From Saliniramus sp050485405 (GTDB lineage: Bacteria; Pseudomonadota; Alphaproteobacteria; Rhizobiales; Beijerinckiaceae), in the NCBI GenBank assembly GCA_050485405.1, contig JBJHBI010000066.1, forward strand, positions 1-22,122: a stretch of 22,122 nucleotides of DNA, written 5' to 3'. A program made the translations under genes and the position numbers. This document shows positions 16,882 to 22,122 of the stretch, in pieces. Below the pieces are notes generated by a model, which saw only the letters and a list, made by a program, of their open reading frames with translations, did not search any database and was not told the origin of the DNA. Positions within the stretch are counted from its first letter, which is position 1, and each line of letters opens with the position of its first letter.

Positions 16882-17103
16882 ATGCACAAGCTCGACATCA
16901 TCAGCATCGGCGAAGCCGCCGGCGTGGTTCTCCCCGATACCGTCATGACCCGCCTCGGAGCCCGCAAAGGCGACACACTCTGCCTCACCGAAGCGGCAGG
17001 CGGCGGCTACCGTTTGACGATGTGGAGCGCGGAGTTTGAGGGGCAGATGAAGGTTGCGGAGGAGATTATGGGGGAGGATCGGGAGGTGTTGAGGGGGATG
17101 TGA
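16882..17103 (+). CDS. AbrB/MazE-type antitoxin (apparently orphan)
   Basis: This is a 73-residue protein with a swapped-hairpin DNA-binding fold pattern: ISIGEAAGVVLPDTVMTRLGARKGDTL (7-33) matches AbrB/MazE/SpoVT proteins, in which a strand, a proline-containing turn and 'L...GD.L' are typical. The C-terminal EFEGQMKVAEEIMGEDREVL helix resembles antitoxins paired with Doc-like (Fic fold) toxins, where it would bind the toxin. The start at 16882 follows AAGGGAAAG. No toxin gene follows: the next 215 bases hold no convincing frame, and the AT-rich island begins there. The toxin may have been lost or replaced. The DNA-binding fold call is good; the toxin type is inferred. Confidence 0.75.
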   Translation: MHKLDIISIGEAAGVVLPDTVMTRLGARKGDTLCLTEAAGGGYRLTMWSAEFEGQMKVAEEIMGEDREVLRGM

Positions 17104-17252
17104 AGCCACTGATTTGATACAGACCGGCACTCTACCCCCCCCAAAAAAGGACATTCCACGCATCCCAATGAGCACAACACACCCCGCATTGCCTCGACCA
17201 ACTCCTGTCCTTGCCTCGATCGCACGGCAACGGCGTATTCCGGCTGCGCCTA

Positions 17253-17281
17253 TTGACATGAACGAAATGAAAACTTATTTT
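17253..17281 (+). promoter_or_regulatory. Promoter of the AT-rich island
   Basis: A perfect -35 TTGACA (17253-17258), a 17-base spacer and TATTTT (17276-17281) form the strongest sigma-70 promoter match in the window. The predicted start, near 17288, gives a 30-base leader with AGGGACAGG before the ATG at 17319. It sits at the point where base composition changes from GC-rich to AT-rich. Confidence 0.6.
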
Positions 17282-17318
17282 CGTAGCTTGTATTTTTTCA
17301 TTAGGGACAGGCTGTATC

Positions 17319-17720
17319 ATGAAAGCTGTCAGCTACATTTTTATATTCATTACCGGGGTTATTGCTTCCTATCTGCTTTTTTATTTCGGAATTTTTATAC
17401 CAAACAACGATATATCTTTGAATTCAAATTTTATTAGAAATAATCCGTCATTATTTTTGAGCCATATTTCTGTTATGCTGACAACAGCTACTGTTGTTCT
17501 AGCTGTAACGGCAATTGGAATTGGGATAATTGCTATTTTTTCATTTCGTGAAATAGAAAATCGAGCCATTAGAAGCGCCAACGAAACTGTTGAAAAAGTC
17601 ATAAAGAAAGAATTATCGGAAGATGCGATTAAAAGCAGAATCAATGATGTCGTATTTTCGCGAGAACAACTTTCTGAGCTATCAGACGGATTTGACCCAA
17701 CCGGCTCAGAAGAAAGGTAG
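17319..17720 (+). CDS. Two-helix membrane protein of unknown function (island gene 1)
   Basis: This is a 133-residue protein with two predicted membrane helices, about 5-28 and 52-76, joined by a short polar loop. A charged helical stretch (77-100, REIENRAIRSANETVEKVIKKELS) and a soluble tail follow, probably in the cytoplasm. No family is recognised. The layout, a small membrane anchor with a coiled-coil-like stalk, is common in effectors or sensors of defence modules, but that is inference. The ATG at 17319 follows AGGGACAGG. The stop codon TAG (17718-17720) overlaps the start of the next gene's ribosome-binding site (GTAGGAGG), suggesting coupled translation. AT-rich throughout. Confidence 0.75.
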   Translation: MKAVSYIFIFITGVIASYLLFYFGIFIPNNDISLNSNFIRNNPSLFLSHISVMLTTATVVLAVTAIGIGIIAIFSFREIENRAIRSANETVEKVIKKELSEDAIKSRINDVVFSREQLSELSDGFDPTGSEER

Positions 17721-17730
17721 GAGGAATCCA

Positions 17731-18246
17731 ATGGCCCCGCGCGAACTTTCTCGTATCGAGCCAGACAAACGACAAATATTAGAAAAATATTTGTCGCATT
17801 ATCCTGTAAAAGTCGGCAAACTCGCGGACGAGCTTGGTATTGCTATTAAGGTTTCAAGCTTGCCTACCGGCGTGTCCGGTCAGATTATGCGCAACGGGAA
17901 TCAAATTATGATTCGCGTGAACCGACATGAAAGCAGAGAACGGCAGCGGTTTACAATTGCGCATGAGCTCGCACATTTCTTTCTGCATCTTGAATTAATT
18001 GAAAGCTCGCCTGAGGGAATTAAAGATAATGTTCTTTATCGCTCAGGAGCACCGGAACAAATCGAATTCGAAGCTAATCGCTTAGCCGCTGAGATAGTTA
18101 TGCCAATTAAGCAAGTTAGAGATGTATTGAGTAAGAGATTTAATGGAATCATAACGGACGAAACAGTTGAAGCTCTCGCAGAGATATTCCAAGTATCAAA
18201 AGCTGCAATGGAAATACGTCTTTCTCTTTTGCAACAAGTCGCCTAG
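17731..18246 (+). CDS. ImmA/IrrE-family metallo-endopeptidase (island gene 2)
   Basis: This is a 171-residue zinc peptidase. The catalytic motif is HELAH (78-82) in RFTIAHELAHFFLH, and the third ligand is probably Glu114 in EFEANRLAAEIVMP. In the best-known members, ImmA of ICEBs1 and IrrE/PprI of Deinococcus, the protease cleaves a repressor in response to DNA damage or other signals. Here there is no helix-turn-helix domain on the protein and no XRE-type repressor gene beside it, so the target is unknown and could be one of its operon partners. The ATG at 17731 has a near-perfect RBS (AGGAGG). The frame is open upstream to 17623 but overlaps gene 1 there. The next gene starts 9 bases after its stop. 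Confidence 0.92.
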   Translation: MAPRELSRIEPDKRQILEKYLSHYPVKVGKLADELGIAIKVSSLPTGVSGQIMRNGNQIMIRVNRHESRERQRFTIAHELAHFFLHLELIESSPEGIKDNVLYRSGAPEQIEFEANRLAAEIVMPIKQVRDVLSKRFNGIITDETVEALAEIFQVSKAAMEIRLSLLQQVA

Positions 18247-18255
18247 GAATTGAAT

Positions 18256-19323
18256 ATGATACTAGAGAATATCAATTATGTTCCAACGCTAGCAATTCGG
18301 CCTAGCGAGATGAATGGGTTGTCTTTCCTGCCGGCGGCAACAAAGGACCGGATGTTTCCGTGTTTTTTGCTTGCACCTTGGGCAAATTCAAGTTCACTTT
18401 CAAAATCCATCGAACGGATAGAAAGAGCTTTTCCAAAAAGAAAGTACTTTTTGGATATCGATCGTGACTACGAGCTAACGAACTTAGAAAGCGCTCCACA
18501 ACAGGAGATGCTGGACTTAATCAACCCTGAAAATAATTATAAAAATTGGATAGAATTTATTTCACAGCATGAAAATATATATCCCTGCATTCAGGTATAT
18601 AACGTAAGCGAAAATGAAATACGAAATCAAATATATGCCTTTCAAAAAATAGAACGACCGTACTGCCTTAGAATAACGCCTTTTCAACCCAATAAAGAGA
18701 TATCAATCGCTGCAATTGCGGCGACTGGCTCCGCGGATTTTGCAATTATACTTGAAGGAGGCTGGACCAATGATGCATTGACGCTTTCGTCGTGGTTTGA
18801 AGGACTCGTATCTAATGCGTTAAAGAAGGTTGATGCTGACATTCCTACTATTTTGTCGTGTACATCTATGCCAAAACTATTTACAAGTTTTGATGGAATT
18901 AGGCGTGTTCCATTTGCCAACAGACAACTTGTTTCTCAAATTTCCAGAAACACTAATAGAAATCGTATAATTTACGGCGACTGGGGAAGCACTCGACCAC
19001 GAGAGCCTAGCGGGTATGCAAATCGACCGCTTGATCGAATTGATTACCCTACCGAAGATGCTTGGTTTATCATTAGAAGCAAAGAACTGAACTGGACCTT
19101 CAATGAAGCAGCGAACCAATTAATCTATAAAAGCAAAGCATGGAGTGGAAAATTACAAATATGGGGCGAGGAAATGATACTGAATACAAGTATAGATGAG
19201 AGTATTGGAATAAATACACCACCGAAGAACGTGGCATCTAGGGTGAATATACACCTTCACCGCCAATCATTTTATGATCAAGAAATCGAAACTCTGGATC
19301 TTGACGAGGATTGGGAAGATTAA
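18256..19323 (+). CDS. Beta-family-like protein of unknown function (island gene 3)
   Basis: This is a 355-residue soluble protein. Segments such as YGDWGSTRP (240-248), DAWFIIRS, LQIWGEEMI (300-308) and VNIHLHRQSF (330-339) resemble the uncharacterised 'beta family protein' group (Pfam Beta_protein), which occurs in phage and bacterial accessory regions. I rate that as likely, not certain. The first half (KYFLDIDRDYEL, PYCLRITPF, DFAIILEGGW) looks like alternating strands and helices, possibly a barrel. The C-terminus is acidic (LDLDEDWED). No catalytic motif is evident. ATG at 18256 is chosen because AGGA lies 7 bases upstream; a TTG two codons earlier would also open the frame. It is the last gene of the island operon. 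Confidence 0.8.
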   Translation: MILENINYVPTLAIRPSEMNGLSFLPAATKDRMFPCFLLAPWANSSSLSKSIERIERAFPKRKYFLDIDRDYELTNLESAPQQEMLDLINPENNYKNWIEFISQHENIYPCIQVYNVSENEIRNQIYAFQKIERPYCLRITPFQPNKEISIAAIAATGSADFAIILEGGWTNDALTLSSWFEGLVSNALKKVDADIPTILSCTSMPKLFTSFDGIRRVPFANRQLVSQISRNTNRNRIIYGDWGSTRPREPSGYANRPLDRIDYPTEDAWFIIRSKELNWTFNEAANQLIYKSKAWSGKLQIWGEEMILNTSIDESIGINTPPKNVASRVNIHLHRQSFYDQEIETLDLDEDWED

Positions 19324-19369
19324 GCACTGCTATTCTTTGGCAGGCACGTTCATTCCCTCATATTTTTTA

Positions 19370-19750
19370 TCACCCCACCCGATTCTTCCGATACGAATCC
19401 TTCACCGCGATCTTCCCGTCCTTGAAGGTGAAAATATCGCAGCCATAGGTTTCGATCTTGCCATTCGGGCCGGTGGCTTTGAAGAGCCATTCGGTGACGC
19501 CGCGGTTGCCGGTGATGAAGTGTTTCGGGTCGTTCCAGCTGGCATCGGGGAAGTTCTTGAAGAAGGTCTCGATGCCGGCGCGGACGGCGGCCTGGCCTTC
19601 GAAGCGCGTCCCGTCGGCATTGGGGCCGGTGGCGGGGAGGAAGGCGCAGTCGGGGGTCATCATGGCGAGGATGGCGTCCGGGTCGTGGCGGTTCCAGGCC
19701 TCGGCGAAGGCGTCGAGAAAGGCCTCTGTGACGGTATCCTGATCGGCCAT
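19370..19750 (-). CDS. NTF2-like (SnoaL-type) protein
   Basis: This is a 126-residue single-domain protein of the NTF2-like superfamily. FLDAFAEAWNRHDPDAILAM (11-30) followed by MTPDCAF is the usual opening helix and strand, and DIFTFKDGKIAVKDSYRK near the end is the common closing strand pair. Such proteins are small cone-shaped enzymes or binding proteins; databases often call close forms SgcJ/EcaC-family oxidoreductases, a name with little functional support. The start at 19750 follows GGAGGACGCC closely, a strong RBS. High GC content returns here, marking the right edge of the AT-rich island, which is convergent with this gene. The substrate is unknown. Confidence 0.85.
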   Translation of the reverse strand: MADQDTVTEAFLDAFAEAWNRHDPDAILAMMTPDCAFLPATGPNADGTRFEGQAAVRAGIETFFKNFPDASWNDPKHFITGNRGVTEWLFKATGPNGKIETYGCDIFTFKDGKIAVKDSYRKNRVG

Positions 19751-19825
19751 GGCGTCCTCCCGTGATGATGATCTTGCGTATTCTTTCCTTATGCTAACCG
19801 ATCCGCCCGGCGCGGACGAGGCGCA

Positions 19826-20776
19826 TCATGCCGATGCGGGATGCGCCGGGGACGCAGCCGCGCGGGAGGCGTCTTCCTCGCGCTCGCCTTCCCCCGCGCC
19901 CTCGCCCTCGCCTGCATCCCCCTCCCCCGCCACATCCAGCCCCCGGTTCGCCCGGCTGACCGCCTCGCGGACGGCGGCCCATGCGTCGCGGGTCATGGCC
20001 TTGCGGTCGCTTCGCGCATCGAAGGCGCGGGGCGTGCCCCAGTGGATCACCACGTCGATGGAGCCGCCGGCGAGGATATCGGCGAGATGGGGGAGGAGAT
20101 CCATATCGCCGTACCAGCACAGATCGGGCCGCTCGCGGCGCGTCAGCGGCAGGCCGTTGCGGCGGGTATAGGTGATGGCGAGCGGTTGCAGCAGCAGGGC
20201 CGGGAGAAGCGCTGCGGATGCTCCATTTCCCGGATCGAGCGCCATGCGCGCAGCCCCCACCAACGGCGCCTTGAAGGGCAGGACGCGGTTGCCGTCGCTC
20301 GTGGTGCCCTCGGCGAAGAGCACGATCCACTCGCCGCGCCCCAGCCGGCGCGCCATGGTCTGCGCGATCTCGCCGGTGGCGCGGCGGTCGTTGCGGTCGA
20401 CGAAGATGGAGCGTTGCAGCCGCGCGAGCGTCCCGAAGACCGGCCAGCCGGCGATCTCGGATTTCGCCACGAAGGAGACGGGCGCGAGCGCGGAGAGCGC
20501 GACGATGTCGATCCAGGAGGAATGGTTGGAAAGGATCAGCGCCGGCACGTCATGCGGGCGGGTGCCGCTCTCATGGATGCGCAGGCCGATCAGCGTGCCG
20601 GCGATGCGGTGGAAGAGGATCGGCAGCCGCCGCGCGAGCCGGCCATGGCGGCGCAGGGAGACGATATGAAAGGGCCAGAGCGCGCAGAAGACGAGGACGA
20701 GGATGAGCGCCTTCGCGGCGATCGTGACGGCCCGCGTGATGCGCGCCGTCAGAGATGGCGCCGCCCCGCTTTCCAT
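19826..20776 (-). CDS. plsC: 1-acyl-sn-glycerol-3-phosphate acyltransferase
   Basis: PlsC adds the second acyl chain to lysophosphatidic acid, making phosphatidic acid for membrane phospholipids, at the inner membrane. The 316-residue protein has an N-terminal membrane segment (about 17-36), the catalytic NHSSWID motif (His85 to Asp90, HX4D) and FAEGTTSDG (154-162), the glycerol-phosphate-binding motif. The last 40 or so residues form a low-complexity Glu/Gly/Ala tail (GEGDAGEGEGAGEGEREE) not typical of the family. The start at 20776 lies 4 bases after the rimI stop, with TAAGG overlapping that stop as RBS, so translation is probably coupled. A paralogous acyltransferase such as an ornithine-lipid enzyme (OlsA type) cannot be excluded. 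Confidence 0.9.
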   Translation of the reverse strand: MESGAAPSLTARITRAVTIAAKALILVLVFCALWPFHIVSLRRHGRLARRLPILFHRIAGTLIGLRIHESGTRPHDVPALILSNHSSWIDIVALSALAPVSFVAKSEIAGWPVFGTLARLQRSIFVDRNDRRATGEIAQTMARRLGRGEWIVLFAEGTTSDGNRVLPFKAPLVGAARMALDPGNGASAALLPALLLQPLAITYTRRNGLPLTRRERPDLCWYGDMDLLPHLADILAGGSIDVVIHWGTPRAFDARSDRKAMTRDAWAAVREAVSRANRGLDVAGEGDAGEGEGAGEGEREEDASRAAASPAHPASA

Positions 20777-20780
20777 CGCC

Positions 20781-21260
20781 TTACAGATCCGCCGCCATCA
20801 GGATCGCCGTGGCGCGCTCGCCGTCAGCGAGGCGCGCACCACCGGCGCGGCGGCCGATCTCGGTGAAGCCGAAGCGGGCATAGAGCGCGAGCGCGGGCTT
20901 GTTGCCCTCATCCACCTCCAGATGCACGCGGATGACGCGGCGGGCGCGCAACGTCTCCAGATGGCTGTGCAGGAGCTGGCGGGCATGGCCCTTGCCGCGC
21001 AGGGCGGGTGATATCGCGATGGTGAGCACTTCCGCTTCGTCGCGGCGCACGCGCGAGAGGCAGAAACCCTGCGGCGGGCGCGCCTCGCCGAGGAAGAGCC
21101 CGTCGCCATAGACGTCGCGCTCGACGAGCAGGCGCTCGAAATCGAAGGCGCTCCAAGGGCGGGCGAAGGCGGCGGCATGCAGAGCGGCGAGCTCGCGGGT
21201 ATGCTCGATCGAGAGGGGCATGACGCTCGCGGGCGCCGTGGCTGCAAACCAGGAAATCAT
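20781..21260 (-). CDS. rimI: Ribosomal-protein-alanine N-acetyltransferase (GNAT)
   Basis: This is a 159-residue GNAT-fold enzyme. ISPALRGKGHARQLL (83-97) contains the acetyl-CoA pyrophosphate loop RGKGHA, and HLEVDEGNKPALALYARFGF (113-132) is the characteristic RimI region with its Glu and Tyr. RimI acetylates the N-terminal alanine of ribosomal protein S18 in E. coli. The position directly after tsaB (3-base gap) is the common proteobacterial arrangement and supports RimI over other GNAT proteins. The start at 21260 keeps this tight spacing; Met14 is an alternative start without a visible RBS. Confidence 0.9.
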   Translation of the reverse strand: MISWFAATAPASVMPLSIEHTRELAALHAAAFARPWSAFDFERLLVERDVYGDGLFLGEARPPQGFCLSRVRRDEAEVLTIAISPALRGKGHARQLLHSHLETLRARRVIRVHLEVDEGNKPALALYARFGFTEIGRRAGGARLADGERATAILMAADL

Positions 21261-21263
21261 GGG

Positions 21264-21947
21264 TCAGCGCCTCGCAATCCTTGCCGCATCCTGCGGGCGC
21301 GCATCGGGTGCGCGCAAGTAAAACGGTTTCGGCAGAGCCTGACCGGGATCTGCGGCCATACCGAGGCGGGCGACGAAGAGGATATCGGGGGCATCTTCGG
21401 CGAGCGCGCTCGACACGCTGACGCCGGCCTGCATGGCCTCCGCCGCGACGAGGCTCGCCGCCGATCCGGTCAGCGCCACGGGGCCCGATCCGAGATAACG
21501 CACCGCCTCGCGGATGCTGATATGCGAGGGCGCGACGATGCTGCGCCCGGCCGGCGCCACGGCCTGGAAATAGACCGCCCCGTGGCGGGCATCGATCGCA
21601 GCCGCGATCAGCCGGCGATCCCCCGCCGCAACGAGAGGCGCGAGCAGAGCCGACAAAGTGGTGACGCCGACGACGGGCACATTGGCGGCGAGCCCGATGG
21701 CGCGCGCAGCCGAAATCCCCACGCGCATGCCGGTGAAGCTGCCGGGGCCGATCGTCACGGCGACGCGGTCGATGCTCTCGAAGGCGCCGGGCACCGCCTC
21801 GGCGACGCGCCCGACGAGCGGCATCAGCGCCTCGGCGTGGCCGCGCTCCATGATGAGCGTCTCGGCGGCGAGCGGCGTCGTCGCCCCGGCATCGAGGATG
21901 CAGGCCGAGCAGGCGCCGAGCGCCGTATCGATCGCCAGAACCCGCAC
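21264..21947 (-). CDS. tsaB: tRNA t6A37 threonylcarbamoyltransferase subunit TsaB
   Basis: TsaB is the non-catalytic partner of TsaD in making N6-threonylcarbamoyladenosine at position 37 of ANN-decoding tRNAs. The 227-residue protein begins MRVLAIDTALGACSACILD, an ASKHA-type phosphate-loop region, and has TIGPGSFTGMRVGISAARAI (65-84), which is diagnostic. The C-terminal half is weakly conserved, as usual for TsaB. It is the first gene of a tight minus-strand operon tsaB-rimI-plsC. Only 40 bases separate it from the stop of the upstream nitroreductase gene, so that gene may be in the same transcript. Confidence 0.95.
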   Translation of the reverse strand: MRVLAIDTALGACSACILDAGATTPLAAETLIMERGHAEALMPLVGRVAEAVPGAFESIDRVAVTIGPGSFTGMRVGISAARAIGLAANVPVVGVTTLSALLAPLVAAGDRRLIAAAIDARHGAVYFQAVAPAGRSIVAPSHISIREAVRYLGSGPVALTGSAASLVAAEAMQAGVSVSSALAEDAPDILFVARLGMAADPGQALPKPFYLRAPDARPQDAARIARR

Positions 21948-21987
21948 AATCCTCTCCCGAGACTTGAATTACGCAACGTGTCGACCC

Positions 21988-22122
21988 TCACACGATCGCG
22001 CAGACATCGTCGAACGCGAATCGCGGCAGCCTCGGAAACAGGCTGTCGGGATCACCATAACCGAGATTGCATAGAAAGTTCGCCTTGATTTTTCCATCCG
22101 GGAAGAAGGCTTTTTCCACGCC
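21988..22122 (-). CDS. Nitroreductase-family protein, C-terminal fragment (malonic semialdehyde reductase-like)
   Basis: The frame runs in from the window edge to a TGA at 21988-21990 and encodes the last 44 residues of a protein. FFPDGKIKANFLCNLGYGDP and LFPRLPRFAFDDVC match the C-terminus of nitroreductase-family proteins of the RutE / malonic semialdehyde reductase type, which use FMN and NADPH and act in pyrimidine degradation in E. coli. Alphaproteobacteria often carry such a gene outside a rut operon, so the exact substrate is open. The 5' part lies beyond 22122. Confidence 0.75.
   Translation of the reverse strand, partial: GVEKAFFPDGKIKANFLCNLGYGDPDSLFPRLPRFAFDDVCAIV

Larger units (their letters stand above)
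17260..19330 (+). other. AT-rich three-gene island (probable horizontal acquisition)
   Basis: Composition falls abruptly: 17401-17460 has 13 G/C in 60 bases by hand count, against 41 in 60 at 4741-4800 inside ftsH. Codon use shifts with it (many AAT, ATA, AAA, TTA). The island holds three genes on one strand with 9-10 base gaps, so one operon. No integrase, transposase, tRNA edge or clear flanking direct repeat was found. It is bounded by an orphan antitoxin gene on the left and an NTF2-like gene on the right. Confidence 0.8.

Noticed and set aside
17135..17148. Homopolymer run C8A6 as a phase-variation switch
   Set aside because: It lies outside any supported coding region or promoter, so slippage would have no evident effect.
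17114..17437. 107-codon open frame between the antitoxin and the island, considered as a toxin remnant
   Set aside because: No RBS, no similarity to Doc, MazF or other toxin motifs, and it overlaps the well-supported membrane-protein gene in another frame.
17283..19370. Direct repeats flanking the AT-rich island
   Set aside because: Only a TATTTTTT run is shared between the left (near 17290) and right (near 19360) edges, which is expected by chance in AT-rich DNA.

Overview
The window is GC-rich chromosomal DNA whose gene content points to an alphaproteobacterium, most likely of the order Hyphomicrobiales (Rhizobiales). The clues are tandem Omp25/Omp31-type outer-membrane barrels, CtrA-like TTAA boxes, a serC-serA pair behind a structured serC leader, and an ftsH-glmM pair. 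The genus cannot be fixed from this sequence alone.

Region 1 (1-3189) looks like surface-polysaccharide metabolism. A lipoprotein resembling the DUF995 family sits between two paralogous GH26-like secreted glycoside hydrolases, the first of which is only a C-terminal fragment cut by the window edge. galE (UDP-glucose 4-epimerase) and a small secreted protein of unknown function follow. Region 2 (3626-7429) is housekeeping: tRNA-Gly(TCC), the membrane protease ftsH, a strong terminator, and glmM. Region 3 (7520-10392) holds three tandem outer-membrane beta-barrel genes. Each lies behind the same TTAA-spaced motif; the first two motifs fit a full CtrA box. Region 4 (10483-14874) is amino-acid biosynthesis: a candidate serC leader RNA, serC, a large palindromic repeat, serA, a terminator, and a convergent argJ.

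Region 5 (15143-19323) is accessory. It holds a DUF559 (Vsr-like) nuclease gene, a three-copy array of 180-bp palindrome-containing repeats, an unrecognised protein, and an AbrB/MazE-type antitoxin gene with no visible toxin. An abruptly AT-rich island of about 2.07 kb follows. It carries its own promoter (TTGACA-N17-TATTTT) and three tightly packed genes: a two-helix membrane protein, an ImmA/IrrE-type metallopeptidase without a DNA-binding domain, and a protein resembling the uncharacterised 'beta family protein' group. This island is the best candidate for an undescribed system, possibly a defence or stress-sensing module.

Region 6 (19370-22122) returns to core DNA, all on the minus strand: an NTF2-like protein, the tsaB-rimI-plsC operon (tRNA t6A modification, ribosomal protein acetylation, phospholipid synthesis), and the C-terminus of a nitroreductase-family enzyme resembling malonic semialdehyde reductase.

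No rRNA, CRISPR array, integrase, transposase or origin was seen.
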